In this document: piece after piece, positions 50,305 through 62,504 of the stretch
Position numbering within the stretch: position 1 is the first letter of the stretch
Layout: every line of letters starts with the position of its first letter
Assembly: GCA_017311185.1 (NCBI GenBank)
Contig: JAESUZ010005172.1
Coordinates: 434,001 to 498,000 of the forward strand
Direction of reading: 5' to 3'
Origin: Proteles cristata cristata
Lineage: Eukaryota > Chordata > Mammalia > Carnivora > Hyaenidae
DNA: 64,000 nt
Position numbers and translations under genes: made by a program
Notes under the pieces: model-generated
The model's database searches: none
What the model was told of the DNA's origin: nothing
What the model saw: the letters and a program-made list of their open reading frames with translations, nothing else

Positions 50305-51230
50305 TGCTTTTCAAGAAGCATGAGTTTGTCAATCCTCTCTCTCTTCCTTACAGTCTAAGGACACTGATTCACCTGAGTTTCTATTCATGAAACTCTTGAA
50401 AGCACTTTCATGTCCATTATCTCATTAGTTTCTCACTAGTGCTCCAGAAGGCAGGCAGGGCAGTGATCTCCTCCATTTTTAGAGGGGGAAAACGATCCAT
50501 ACCATTTGAATGGAATCTCTGTTGCATTTTGGGGAATACACACCTCACCCACACCTCTGACCCACGCCTGAGAACCTCTCATTGGTACAGGGAAGACAGC
50601 GGTAGAGAGAGGATGATGGACCCTACCCAGGGCTGGACTGCCAAGCTGTTGACACTTCTCACGGCCACCTCATCCCTGAGACATCCATGGTGCTCTGGCA
50701 AGGCTTCTAAATCATGGTTTAGACCCATACTTCTGACAAAGCCACAAATTGCTACTTTGCACTGCAAAGTGTCAAGTGAATCTTGACATCTGATTTCCAT
50801 TGACAGGTAAATTAACACATCAACTAAACTCCGATATATTTTATGTCTCATCTTATGCCAGATTTAATGTGTTCCAGGCACACTACAGTACAGAGGAGTT
50901 TGGATTTACTGGCTCAGGGGTAAGCTGTAAACTATTCACTGTGTCCATTTCACTCACTGAACTAGGAAGCAATTCCTGTGTCCATCTGTCAGAAATCTGA
51001 ACGGGGAGAAGAGGAGTCAATCAGAGGAAGCTAACCTGGCCAAGCAATTCTCAGGAGTTGCTTATTCACTTCGCAGCACACTTCCTGGGGTTCCAGTAAA
51101 ATCAGTGGGATAATTTCAGTCATAAATTCTTGACCTGGTCAGACTTAGTCTGCATCTGCTCCCTGACCTCACTGGTCTCCCTGGAAGATCAGTGTTCAGA
51201 ATAATAAAGATCTTCATATGCACAGCATCC
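50305..51230. other. Unassigned intronic sequence
   Basis: No repeat or exon was recognised apart from a possible MIR piece near 50390-50480. Confidence 0.45.
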
Positions 51231-51234
51231 TCTA

Positions 51235-51380
51235 TTTTTTTGAAGTTCAACAACATAAATGATTTCATTTGATCATGACAACGACTCTGTGACATGTTTT
51301 TGTCACTTCCATTTTATAGATGAGGAAGTTGGTTCAAGGTCATACAGGTGGTAAGGGTAGAGAGGGACTAGATTATGGTC
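51235..51380 (-). mobile_element. MIR
   Basis: CATGACAACGACTCTGTGACAT, CCATTTTATAGATGAGGAAG and GGTTCAAGGTCATACAGGTGG are the reverse-oriented MIR core. Confidence 0.85.
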
Positions 51381-51612
51381 TCCTGGTTGCCAGTTAGGAC
51401 ATCTTTTAGAACATTCGAAGGGTGAAGTCTCTGGCTTTGCTCAAGAGGAAGGACTCTGACCACTCCTCTGGAGCCTGAGTGCCCTCCCTCTGCTAGAAAC
51501 TGGTTTTCCAAGCAGGCTTCTGTGCTGGTGAAGGACACATTGACCAGGCAGTGTGAACCCCAGCTAGCTGACAGGTGGCTCCTTCCTTTTTTATATTAAA
51601 AATAAAACCCTT

Positions 51613-51833
51613 GGGGTGCCTGGGTGGCTCAGCTGGATAAGCATCTGACTTCAGCTCAGGTCATAATCTCATGGTTTGTAAGTTTGAGCCCTGCATTGGG
51701 CCCTGTGCTAATAGCTCAGAGCCTGGAGCCTGCTTCAGATTCTGTGTCTCCCCCTCTCTCTGCCTCTCCCTAGCTCACATTCTGTCTCTCTCTCTCTCTC
51801 TCTCTCAAACATAAATAAACATTAAAACAATTA
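51613..51833 (+). mobile_element. CAN-SINE (SINEC_Fc-like)
   Basis: The head is GGGGTGCCTGGGTGGCTC, followed by CAGGTCATAATCTCATGG and a (TC)n run before the A-rich tail. A 9-bp duplication AAAACCCTT lies at 51604-51612 and 51834-51842. It is antisense to ALK. Confidence 0.94.
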
Positions 51834-51842
51834 AAAACCCTT

Positions 51843-52350
51843 AAAATTGTGGTAAAATACACAGAATGAAAAATTTACCATCTCAACCATTTTTAAGCCC
51901 ACAGTTGAGTGGCCTTAAGTACATCCCCAGTGCTGCACAGCCATTACCACCATCCATCCACAGGACTCTTGTCATCTTGCAAAACTGAAATGCTGTATCC
52001 ATCAGATGCTAACTTTCTATTTTCTCCTCCCTGAAACCCCTTGAAACTATCCTACTTTCTGTCTCTAGGATTTGGCTACTGTATCTATGAATTTGACCAG
52101 GTACCTCATATCAGTGGAATCACAAAATTTGTCCTTTGTGTCTGGCTTTCTTAGCATAATGTCTTCAGGGTTCACCCATGTTGTACCATATTGCAGAATT
52201 TCCTTCCCTTTTAAGGTCTTCATCCTTTCTATTCAATGACCCGTATGCAGAGATCACAGTTTGTTTATCCACTGGTGGACACTTGGGTGGCTTCCACCTT
52301 CTGGCTGTTATGAATAATGTTGCTATGAACATGCACAAATATCTGGGGCC
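51843..52350 (-). mobile_element. L1M 3' UTR and ORF2 end
   Basis: GGTAAAATACACAGAATG, TTTACCATCTCAACCATTTTT, CATCTTGCAAAACTGAAATG, TTAGCATAATGTCTTCAGGG and GTTGCTATGAACATGCACAAAT are old L1, reversed, in order. Confidence 0.9.
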
Positions 52351-52449
52351 TGACTCTTCATAAGATTGGCAGAATAAGCTTCTAGTCTTCATTTGCTGAA
52401 CCAGCCTCATAATTTGGGGGACCTGAGGCATCTCCCCTCCTATTTTCAA

Positions 52450-52700
52450 TCAGCTTTATCAAAGAATCTGTTATGTATAGTAAATGACATCCATTTAAAG
52501 TGTGTAAGTTGACGAAGTGTGGCAGTGATATATACCTGTGAAACCATCACCTCAATAAAACATTCAGAACATGTCCATCACCACCAGATTCCTCATGTCC
52601 CCTTGCTGTCTTTCCCCTCCCTCTATCCTAGGCCCAGGAGGCTGCTGGTCTACACTTTGTCACTCTAGATTAGTCTGCATTTTAGATCAAAGGAACTGTA
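52450..52700 (-). mobile_element. Ancient L1M 3' UTR fragment
   Basis: CCATTTAAAGTGTGTAAGTTG, CTGTGAAACCATCACCTCAAT and GAACATGTCCATCACCACC match reversed L1M 3' UTR. Confidence 0.75.
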
Positions 52701-52704
52701 TGGT

Positions 52705-53065
52705 ATGGACTCTTCTGTGTTTTCTTCTCCATTCTTGATCTTGCTCCCTGTTGAGCTCAGAGCCCAGACCCTGGAGGGCTGGGTTCAAACAGCAATGGGG
52801 AGGTGTCTGAGGTTAGTGTCTGCATGTGAAGGAACCCATGACAAACTTCTGACAATCCACTCCAATTAGCAGGTGGCTACCTCCAGCTCTGAGGCACAAA
52901 CCTAACTCCACAGATGGCTGTGGCCAGACCATTCTGTTTCTTAACTCACTCTGCAAGCCCCTATGCAAATAATTAGGAACCTATCTAACTCAGATTTTAA
53001 ACTCCAAGATTCTTGTGTACTTGTCTCAAAGTCCTGAGTCCTAAGAAGGACTGGAGAGAAGAGAA
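52705..53065. other. Unassigned intronic sequence
   Basis: Nothing was recognised. Confidence 0.45.
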
Positions 53066-53069
53066 AGTC

Positions 53070-53235
53070 ACCTGTGTGATAAGGTGCTTCAGATACGTTC
53101 CCTCATTTGATTCTCACAGCAATCTTAGAATGCAGGTTTTGCTCTCTACATATTCTAGATGAGAAACATTTTTCAAAGGCTTACTAACATGCCAAAGATC
53201 ACCTAATTGTTTATTTCTAAAGTTGTCTTTTAATC
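53070..53235 (-). mobile_element. MIR
   Basis: CCTCATTTGATTCTCACAGCAATC and ATTCTAGATGAGAAACATTTTTC with a downstream ACATGCCAAAGATCACC fit MIR. Confidence 0.75.
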
Positions 53236-53239
53236 TACA

Positions 53240-54245
53240 GAACCTGAGCACCTTCCCTTGGCCCTGTCTCCTAATGGGAGCTCCTTGATGAAGACAGTGG
53301 GATGGCAATGAGTTATTCACCGTAGCTGATGCAAATATTCCCTTGGCAGCAATTCCTTCTTACCCCAGGAGAGTCTCAAGCTCTCCCTGACCTGGACCAT
53401 GAAGCAGAACCACATCTTTGCAGGCTCTGATGCCACCTAATGCCAACCCTCCCCAGGCTTGATATCTGCCAGCCCCGGGGTCACAGCTGGCCACTATACT
53501 CTGTGTTCCTTCAAATCAGGTTTTGCTGGGAACACTCTGATGAACCCAGGACAGATTCCCCCTACCCCCCAGCCAAAACTACTACAGAGCACCCATCACA
53601 TGTAATATGGGACTGCAGAGATAAATGAGACACTTCATGGTCCTTGCCCCTGAGATTCCCAAGTCAGATATGCCAATATGCTTGGGAATACCAGACTAAA
53701 CAGAAAGTGTGCTGGCATGCTTCCGATCACATCCTGATTATTAATTAACCTGGAGCCACCTGTCAGGGTAGAGTTCTCTGCTTAGCAGTGAGAGGTGGGA
53801 GCAGTTCCATTAGCACTTGGGAGAAATACTGAGCAGAACCACTATAGGTAATTGTTTGGTTTGGATGGGGTGAGGAGGACGTGGCAGGGTGGATGCTCTG
53901 AGCTGCTGAGGTCTGCCTGCAGCTGAAACCTTGGGGTCTTTCTCAGAGGACAGAGAGATTTAGGTCCAAATTCTCAGCCCCCAAGCAAAAGAATTTGGGA
54001 AGCCTCTCTCTTCTTGCATCTTATTAATTATAAAAGAACTAGATTATGGTCCCATTCACTCCTAAAATGCAGCAGATGCTTGAGCAGTAAGGGGGACAAA
54101 AGGGGTGGTAATGGTGGGGGGGGCACTTTAACCTCCATAGCCTTTCAGCCTCCAGCTCTGGGAATAATGCCGGCTCAGTTGCTAACTCTGTACATCTGCA
54201 GAGAGCACCTTCCATGAGCCACATATCAACCACCTGGAACTGGGA
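53240..54245. other. Unassigned intronic sequence
   Basis: No repeat or exon was recognised. Confidence 0.45.
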
Positions 54246-54254
54246 TTTACTCCA

Positions 54255-54415
54255 AGAAAGGTTCTCAGACTTTAGCACACATCAAAATCATGGTTCTTAA
54301 AACCCTCTAAATTTCTCATTTGGTATGCCTAAGGTAGAGCCTGATAACTTATATGTATTTCTAATTATGAAAATTCTGATGGTGCTGGTGCTGGGATGCA
54401 CCTTGAGAACCTCTG
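54255..54415 (-). mobile_element. hAT-Charlie element (MER5/MER20-like)
   Basis: AGGTTCTCAGACTTTAGCACACATC, ATCATGGTTCTTAAAACCC and CACCTTGAGAACCTCTG show worn inverted ends of the family. Confidence 0.7.
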
Positions 54416-54419
54416 CTGT

Positions 54420-55340
54420 AAGGGTTTGGTCTGCAAGGGACTGCCATGGGGGTTTGCTGTGTCACGTTAAGACCTTCCCATGAACTTGAGGTGGCAAACT
54501 GGTCCCTAAGGACAAGGGGAAATTTGGAAGTAAAGGAGTCTACTCCTTTCTCTCAGAGGCAAGAACACAGCCCATGCCAGGAGGAACAGGGGTTGAAAGC
54601 ATGAGTTACAGGATTCCACTGCCACCCCAGTGAGCTGGAGGCTTCCCATCTCTCCAAGGCTGAGTTGGCACATGTACCCAGCCAGATGGTCCCTCAGGGT
54701 GGTCCATCTGGGTCTGCTTATAAGAATGAATGAACTGTGTTGGTTCAGTGCTGGCAGCTCTCCGGAGAGGGCATCTTGGTGCAATCACAATCATAATAAA
54801 TGCTTTCCCTTCATATGGTGGCTGTGCATCCTCAGGTCACCCATGGGCCAAAGCTCACTGGGGCTTTTACAACTTGGACAATTAGGTAGGTAGGCAGCAA
54901 GGTGAGAAGCTGGCTGTCCATCAGTGGTGTCATTCTGTGGTTGGAAAGTTGCACCTGAGACATACCATTCACAGAGCCAGTTGAGCCATTGCAGTTAACC
55001 AGTTAGGAGCAGAGTTCCTCATATGCTGGTTCTTCATATGACAGGAAGATCCAATGGCTCATATGCTCAACGTCATGGTTTCTGAAGCACTTTGACACAC
55101 ATCATAAGATTAAATCTTTGTTATAATTGTGTGAGGTAGTTATAAAGCTCGAAGAGGTTTGGCTCTTGCCTGGATCATGTAGAAGGAACAAGGCAGAGCT
55201 GAAGGCAGCCCTCCTCCTATTTACAACTCTCTCTGTCAGGAAGACTCCCAATTAATGCTCTTTTCATGTAAACAGTATCAACCCAGATGCTCCATAGGGA
55301 GGTTCCCAATTCAATCAGGACCCTTCAGTGGGTCCTAAAC
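54420..55340. other. Unassigned intronic sequence
   Basis: A MIR-like piece may lie at 55080-55210 (CACATCATAAGATTAAATC). Nothing else was recognised. Confidence 0.4.
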
Positions 55341-55344
55341 TGGG

Positions 55345-55510
55345 CACTGAAGACTGGCTGCCTGAGTTTGACCCTGACTGTATCACATATTTGCTCAGTA
55401 AGCTTCAGCATTTGGCTTGTCCTTCCTAAGAATTTCTTGAGTGTCTAATGGGGATTATAAGAGCACCTTCCTCATCAGGTCTTTGTGAAGAGCAGATGAG
55501 TCAGTGTCCA
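55345..55510 (+). mobile_element. MIR fragment
   Basis: TGGCTGCCTGAGTTTGACCCTG, CTAATGGGGATTATAAGAGC and TCTTTGTGAAGAGCAGATGAG follow MIR order. Confidence 0.7.
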
Positions 55511-55514
55511 TAAA

Positions 55515-57025
55515 TCTCTCAGGGGTGCTTGACCTGGAGCAAAGGTTGAAGCCTGCCTATCACTCCCCCTGATGAAATGGTTGCAGGGTCTCCTTCTCTA
55601 CCAGCTTGGAAAAGGCAGTGGAGTGCACCTTCTTCTATGAGGATTGCTGGTTCCTAATTACCAGGAAGCAGTGGTTTTCCTGGCCTGCAACACAGCCAAC
55701 TCCTTTGTTCTTGACCTCACTCTGAGGCCTGAGCTGAGTTTTGGCTGTTTATGGTCTAATCCAGGGAAAGTCATTTCAAACTGCTTGCTTCTGATTGCTG
55801 CTTCATAGTCTAAGATTCATGGGGCAACATTGGCTTAATAGTCCATTACAAGCCACTGTGGGGATTTCAGAGTGCATTATGTAGAGACAATTGGCATGGC
55901 AGAGCCCACCAGGGCAGGGGCAGTGACTGAAGAGAGAGGTTTATTTAAACACAGAACAACTCCATATCCAAGAGGCAGGGTTCTCCCACTACACTGAGGC
56001 TGTTTTCAACCTTCAAATGTAAAACTAGGTTGCAGTCTGTGCCCTGGCTTGTGACCTCTCGTTTTCTTATTTCCAACTCTTGAAGAACATTTTACAGGTG
56101 CCATGAAGGATAGGTAGAGGTTGGCTAGGTGACAGCTCATGGAAAGGAACCATGTGAGCAGGCAGAATGATTAAGACATGGTTTACACATTCAACACTTG
56201 GGGGTATGCCATGCCTAGTAAAGAACAGCCTGAGGTCTATGGTGAGGTCTGTGGGGGAAGGCTCCAGGATGGACAAATAGAACCAGTACCCATAGGGTCC
56301 CTGTCACCTGGCTACCAGACAGTGCTGGTCAGGATAGCAATTTGACCTAAGCAAGGGAGGAATCACTGAGACAGGAATATCACATGCTGAGAGTGGAAGA
56401 AGGCAGGGCCCAGAGCCCTGAAGGGTGATTGAGAATCAGTAAGAACATTTCTAGTAGGCAAAGCTAATGAATCATTGATCTTAGGGCAAAAGCTTAGGTG
56501 ACTGGCTTCCTCTTTCCAAGTCTTTCTTTTTTATAGGCATAAATAATCCATGTCTTATCTATTCTACACTTTCACTGGGAGAAAAACTGTCCTGTTGCAC
56601 AAAAGGACAGTCTATGTGAAGTCTGTTGGACCTGGTCGAGGTGATATGACAGAAGCCATAAAGGAAAGCTCTTTGTGAACTTGAAAATGTAAGCAACTTT
56701 ATTATTTTATTCAATGTGCTGGATGAGAGTGGCCCAGAGCCAGTGGACATTTGTTGTGAAAAGAAATAAGTTAGAAATTAAACAGTGATCTCTAGTTCTG
56801 GTGAGGGGATGGGCAGAGGTGGAGCTCCTAGGAAGACCCCTGTACTGAGCTGAGTGTATGAGTCCCCAAAGGATGGCTGCAGCTGGCTTTGGCCTTGCTG
56901 GGTCTCTGTTGGCTATCAGAAGCCTTCTAGATTTCTCCATGGTGCTATGCTTCTGAATGGACACCTCCTGAGTGCTTGCCCTAGAGTAAATGTAGCAGTG
57001 GAGAAGTACCAAGAAACCAACAATG
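55515..57025. other. Unassigned intronic sequence
   Basis: This is 1.5 kb without a recognised repeat or exon. Confidence 0.45.
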
Positions 57026-57029
57026 ACCA

Positions 57030-57205
57030 TGTATCGAGAACCTGTTCAACGCATCCTGTGCAAGTCACTTTGCATATACTATATGTCACTTCATCCTCCT
57101 ACCAATCCTATGAGTAGGTATTATATTTGAACAGATAAAGAAACCCATGCCCAGAAAATTTAAGTGACTTGTATGAGGTTACAGAGCAAAATCTGAACTA
57201 TGACT
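57030..57205 (-). mobile_element. MIR
   Basis: ATATGTCACTTCATCCTCCTACC, GATAAAGAAACCCATGCCCAG and ACTTGTATGAGGTTACAGAGC fit the reverse MIR core. Confidence 0.75.
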
Positions 57206-57599
57206 TGGCATCTCCCAAACCATTTTCTGCAGAAAACACAGATTCTGGAAGCTGTTTTCATGCTTCCTGAGAAGGTAATTTCAAGACAGTAAGTAAAGGA
57301 CAGCTACATATTTTATTTTCCCAATGAAATTTACACTACACATTAGCAAATTAAAGGCTCTGAGACATCTCATATAAAGAAATTTGGGCAACATAATCAA
57401 TATTCATTACATTTATTTGAAGATGGGGCACTTTTCAATCCCAACAGTGATGGGGAAAAGTAAGGTACATCATGACTTAAAAAATTAATATATGTAATTG
57501 TTTAAGATATGTGAAAAAGACTTTAGTTCTTTTGGAATCATATATTCTTGAAGGGGATAAGACATATGTGAAATTGAGGAAAGATGTATGGAGATTTAG

Positions 57600-57735
57600 A
57601 GGGAGGGCTGAGATTCTCACTGAAGGCTTCACAGAGGGAGTACCACTTGGGCTGGGCCATGATGAATCAATAAGGACCACCTGATAAGGTGGGTGTCCCA
57701 GAAGGGAAGGTGTCCCAGGCAAAGGTCAGAACATG
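57600..57735 (-). mobile_element. L2 fragment
   Basis: GAAGGCTTCACAGAGGGAG, ACTTGGGCTGGGCCATGATGAATC and AGGCAAAGGTCAGAACATGAA are the reverse L2 3' region. Confidence 0.72.
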
Positions 57736-57739
57736 AATA

Positions 57740-60700
57740 ACATCTCTCATTGGATGTTCTGGTCTTGCTGCCTTCACTGTTCCCAGTTCCTGTGTCCTGG
57801 AGGGTAACCTGTGATCCACACAGCACTAGCATGAGCCACACCTGACTGAGCCAGGAGCAACCAATTCCTAGGTTGGCTATAACCAGTGACTTATGTGGTC
57901 TGACTCAAAGAAATAACCTAGAGCAATCAAATTCTCACCTGGGGAAATCTGACCAAACACATGGAAAGATCTGATGATTTGTAGTAACAGTTGCAGCTGA
58001 AAAGTCTTGGAGGGGAGTCAGGCTGGAGAGGCCAGGGTGGGTTAGGTGCAATTCAGTTACTTCCATGGGAAGTATGGGGTAGAAATGTGGAGGTAGAAGA
58101 CTCAGAAACTTATTCCTTAAGTATAGGGCTCTCACTGGAAGAAAAAGAGCCAAGGAGAGGACGTGACACTGAATTGGCGCTGATCCACGTGAAGAGCAGA
58201 TATTGGCTTTAAGAGCCAAAAACACTCCTATTGGGGTCCCTGCAGCCCTGGGTATTCATACCTCCTTCCCCTGGCTACAGCAAAGCCAAGTATACCATCA
58301 CCCCTGACATTGGCAGTCACCATCTCTTCTTCCAGCTTCCCTTGGCATAAGGAGTTGGAAATGATGACTGCCTCAGAGCAGGGAGACGCCGTATGATGGA
58401 GATAACCCTGGGTTGGGAGTTAGTAATCTGGTTCTGATTCCAGTTGTGCTGTTGGCCACCCACTTCATTTCTATGCTGTGCCCTCGCCTCTTCCACTGCT
58501 AACCTGGAGACAATAAAAATTGGAGGGAAGAGAGAAGGAGATTCCATGTATGAAACCCTTGGTAAACTGTCACAAGTAGTATAGATTTATTACTGTTATC
58601 AGTGGTGGAAATGTAAGTAAAAAGGAAAGGTGGAGATGCCTTTAAAGGCCATGCAAAGTCTGCTGATGTTCAGGGGAGCCACATGAGACAGTCTCCAGTT
58701 GAGATGGACTACATGGTTCTGAAGAAAGACCACTGCTGGAGGCCCGCCCAAACATCAACCTCCCACGTGTCCCCCAAATGTCACAGCCTGTGTGGTGGCA
58801 GTATCAAAAATGCTAAAGTGAAGCATGGAGAACAGAATGTTAGATGGGACAATTGAGGCCTGGAGAGGTTATGGGACATTGTGATGTTGACGAATTAATC
58901 AGCAATTAGCAAGTCAGGCACTTCTAGATCCATCTATAGAGTAGTGACCTGAAGGTGCCTAGACTGTGATGGGTAACAGGAAGAAGAGAGGCCAGAGGAT
59001 GGTGGCTGGGAGGTGAGTAGTGAGGAACTGGAGGGATGTGGAAAGGGGACAGAGCCCAATAGCATCCCATTGGGCAGGGTGTCTGGGAAGGGCACAGAGT
59101 GAGAATGAGTTAAGTGTGTGTGTGTGGGTGAATGGGCAGGGGCCACTCATTCACAATTGGTGCAGGACTCACCCTGGATGCCCCCTCTCATTCTAGATTA
59201 TCTGACTATGTGCACTCTTGCCTCAGAGTTTGTTGCTGCTGAATGGGAGTAAGGGTACGCCTAACAGAGTTCATTTTTCAGATGAGGAACCTGAGCCCCA
59301 GCAAGGGGAAGAAGCTAGTCCTAAGTCCCCTGTTGTTAACAGCTGACTTCCCTCCTAGGCCAGCAACCTTCAGGTTCTGCCCCAGGTACCCCTCGAGTCC
59401 CCGTGCTCCATCACACCCTGGCTGTGCAAGAGCTGCTCCAAGGGACGATAATGAGCTGGATGCATTGTTCTTCCCTCTCAACCATCAATTTTTCGCTTTC
59501 TGTGTATTTACATTTGCAGTTGCCCCAATTTCCAGGGAAAAGAGGAAAAACAACCAATATAACTGAACAGAAGACTCATCTCTGAAGTTTTCCAACTTGG
59601 GAACACAGAGCTTTTGTTGCATTGCCAAGTCTGGGTCTGGCACCACGCACAGCAAGCCCCCATCTCTAGAGGGCAGAGGTTTACAAGGTGCTGTCGGAGC
59701 TAAAGCCCCCATTTGTCTATATACCGGGGAGAGGTATTTTGTCCGTTACACATTTGTGTTGAGCTACAAATGACCTGAAGGTAGTGTGTGGCCTTTCAAT
59801 ATTTTGTGGTGGGAGAGGTCATGTTGAAGTGAGGGACTGAAGGGAAAGTATGTATTGAAACTTTTCTTTTAGGTTGAAATTGCTGACCCATGGACATGGC
59901 AATTTCATATGATTCAACCTAATACATACATATGCTGTTAAATTCTTCATAAACACCCCACAAAGAAAACATCTTACCTTTTTCTTTTTCCTGATTAGGA
60001 CAATGAAATTCAAAAGCAGACAAATGGGTGGATACTGAATATTTTAACAAAGGGCTGACATTTTGGCCCCTATTCACAGGAGAGCCTTAACTCTGAGACG
60101 GAGGCACTTATTTCAGTACAGCTAAAATATCCTAAACCATATTCCCAATACTGGCACCTTTGGTATGACCTTCAGGGTAGTTTCATGCGTCAGCTGCAAC
60201 GCTTTTTGAATTTTATTTCTGAGAGGGTAAGGGGTCATTAAGAGACTGGAAACATGTCCAAAATGGCAAGATGTTCCAGAGAGGCCAACTGTGGTCTGTT
60301 CTCTGCACTGGCTCCTAAAGGAATCTGACCTATCTTGAGTGGCCACGTTCTCTCTGTGTGACCCCCTCCTGGCTGCGATTTAAGGGCAACCACCCATGGT
60401 TTCTATGGCTTTGCTTGAAAGGCCAATCTAGGCCAGGTGAATGCCTTTCTTCAGAACTAGAAACAGTGGTCATGCCAGTTGCCTGTGGTGGGTCAGCTGA
60501 AATGTCCTTGGGTAGATTTGGGAGCCAAGGCAGCCCTTTTGGGCCATTCTCCAGCTGAGGTTAAGAAGAAGCCTGTTAGCAGAGCAAGGAAAGCACAACA
60601 GTACCCAATAAAAGCAGAAACAATGCAAAGGACACCATGCTAACTCTTCATCTTACTCTGCATGCTTTCTCCTCATTATCGCAATCTTAGAGACAGAAAA

Positions 60701-60985
60701 GCTAAAACCCAGAGGCTTTAATGGTTCCTAACACATAGGAGCAGAGATGATATACTCTCACCTTCCCTTGAAGAGTAAAATGAAGAATCACTTACTGAGT
60801 GCCTACAGCTTTCCGGTTCCAGTCCTAGACCATGAATACTTTAACAATGTTCCCACTCTTGCTGGCGGTGACATCAGTTGGTATCTGATACCTGCCCTAG
60901 CAAATGATTGGTTTCAGAGGCTGTTGGCCAACCCATGGGTGCGTTGCCACTTCTCTGATGAGTAGGGTTTAATCTTGACTGTTTG
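57740..60985. other. Mostly unassigned intronic sequence
   Basis: Short MIR-like pieces lie at 58420-58540, 58835-58930, 59270-59340 and 60650-60720 (for example TTTTCAGATGAGGAACCTGAG). No exon or larger repeat was recognised in these 3.2 kb. Confidence 0.4.
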
Positions 60986-60989
60986 TATA

Positions 60990-61090
60990 CAGCTGTCACA
61001 CACATTATTTCACTTAACCCTCCAATATTCATGTGGAAAAGACATGGCAGGCATCATAATTCTCATATTTTCAGAAAGTAAAACAAAATC
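60990..61090 (-). mobile_element. MIR fragment
   Basis: CACATTATTTCACTTAACCCTCC and a worn AAACTGAGGC-equivalent region suggest MIR. Confidence 0.5.
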
Positions 61091-61243
61091 GAACATTGCT
61101 GGGCCTAAAATCCAAGCTCCTTGATTCTAATCCAGGAGTTTCAGTGTGATCTCTCTAGTTCTCAGGTCATCTTCTAGTAAGATAACTTCTGAATTTCCAA
61201 GCCCAAGACTCTCAGCTCATGCTGGCCAATGCTTCCCCACCAC

Positions 61244-61251
<8 letters not shown>

Positions 61252-61310
<59 letters not shown>
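61252..61310. repeat. (CA)29 microsatellite
   Basis: There are 58 uninterrupted bases of CA from 61253, with an imperfect ACATACATA leader. It is the longest perfect dinucleotide run in the window. Confidence 0.97.
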
Positions 61311-61311
<1 letters not shown>

Positions 61312-61314
61312 CGT

Positions 61315-62035
61315 CCTTGAAGGTCTCTGCAATGCACGCCATTACTCCACGCTACCATCCCGCAGCTGAGGCTTGTTGCCCAATGGGCCTTAGCAGTAAT
61401 TGAATGGCTGCACTCAAAGGGAAAGCCTTTTAGCCACAGGAAGCAGTTCTGCTGATTCAATCTCATCTAATTAAGAGTCACTGAACTGTCAGACACCTTG
61501 CCTTTTGGATTAGGCATAAAACCAAGACCCTGAACTCTCCAGACAGTTCTTCTTGCTCTATACTCTCTCCATTCCTTTGTTTTCCCACCACTGGGGGAAG
61601 CTTGATTCCGAAGTCTGGGTTACCCTAAGGTAAAATGTACAAAGTCTGAGCTAGAAGGGACCTCCAAAATTCCCTGGTCTCCACACAAGGTTTCCAGAGT
61701 CTGAGGGCCAGTAGTGTGCTAGAGCCAGATGTATGAGTGCCTCTTTTCCCACGTCTGTGTTCAGTGCCCTTCTGGCGGTATCTTAAAATCAGCCATTATT
61801 GGGAGTATGTACCCAGCAGAAATCGGCAAATGCTAAAATCAGAGGTTCTTCTCTCTTATCCTTCTGGAGAGCTGCTTGTTAAACATCTGTTCACTCACCA
61901 TTGCCTGGGGGCCCCAGAAGAAGCATGAGAGCTTGCATGGTGAGTATGTATGGCGGCTGAATGGACTGGACCACAGGCCCCTCAGTCCAGATGTAACCTG
62001 GGCAGCTCTGCTTCTGTCTGTTCCACAGGACAATT
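61315..62035. other. Unassigned intronic sequence
   Basis: No repeat or exon was recognised. Confidence 0.45.
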
Positions 62036-62039
62036 AGCA

Positions 62040-62500
62040 CTAAATGTGGACCAGTTCTGTGCTGAGGCTTTACAAATATTAACTCACTTAATCTCTTTAA
62101 GACCTTAAAAGTAGGGGCACCTGGGTGGCTCAGTTGGTAAAGTGGCCATCTTCAGCTCAGGTCATGATCTCACAGTCCGTGGGTTTGAGCCCCGCGTCGG
62201 GCTCTGTGCTGACAGCTAGCTCAGAGCCTGGAGCCTGCTTCAGATTCTGTCTCCCTCTCTCTCTGACCCTCCTCTACTCTCACTCTGTCTCTCTCTCTCA
62301 ATAAATAAATAAATAAACACTAAAAAAAAAAAGACCTTAAAAGTAGACAGTATTAGTAACTGCCTTTTTGCAGATGAGGAAATTAAGGCTCAGAAAGGTT
62401 AAGTAATTCACCTCAGATCACTCAGCTAGTGAGAGTGGCACCAGGATTTATATTTAGGCAGTCTGACTTTTAACCCCACACTCTTAACCTCTATGCTCTG
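62040..62500 (-). mobile_element. MIR split by a CAN-SINE
   Basis: The left part (62040-62113) has TTCTGTGCTGAGGCTTTACAAA. The right part (62335-62500) has CAGATGAGGAAATTAAGGCTC, AGCTAGTGAGAGTGGCACCAG and CACTCTTAACCTCTATGCTC. The SINE lies between. Confidence 0.9.
62114..62330 (+). mobile_element. CAN-SINE (SINEC_Fc-like), young
   Basis: The head is GGGGCACCTGGGTGGCTC and the body GCCCCGCGTCGGGCTCTGTG, with an AAATA-rich tail. A perfect 15-bp duplication AAGACCTTAAAAGTA at 62099-62113 and 62331-62345 comes from the interrupted MIR. Confidence 0.97.
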
Positions 62501-62504
62501 TTTC

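Noticed and set aside
62114..62330. tRNA-like promoter boxes (GTTCGAGCC-type) in this and other SINEs
   Set aside because: They belong to tRNA-derived SINE heads; no intact tRNA cloverleaf is present.
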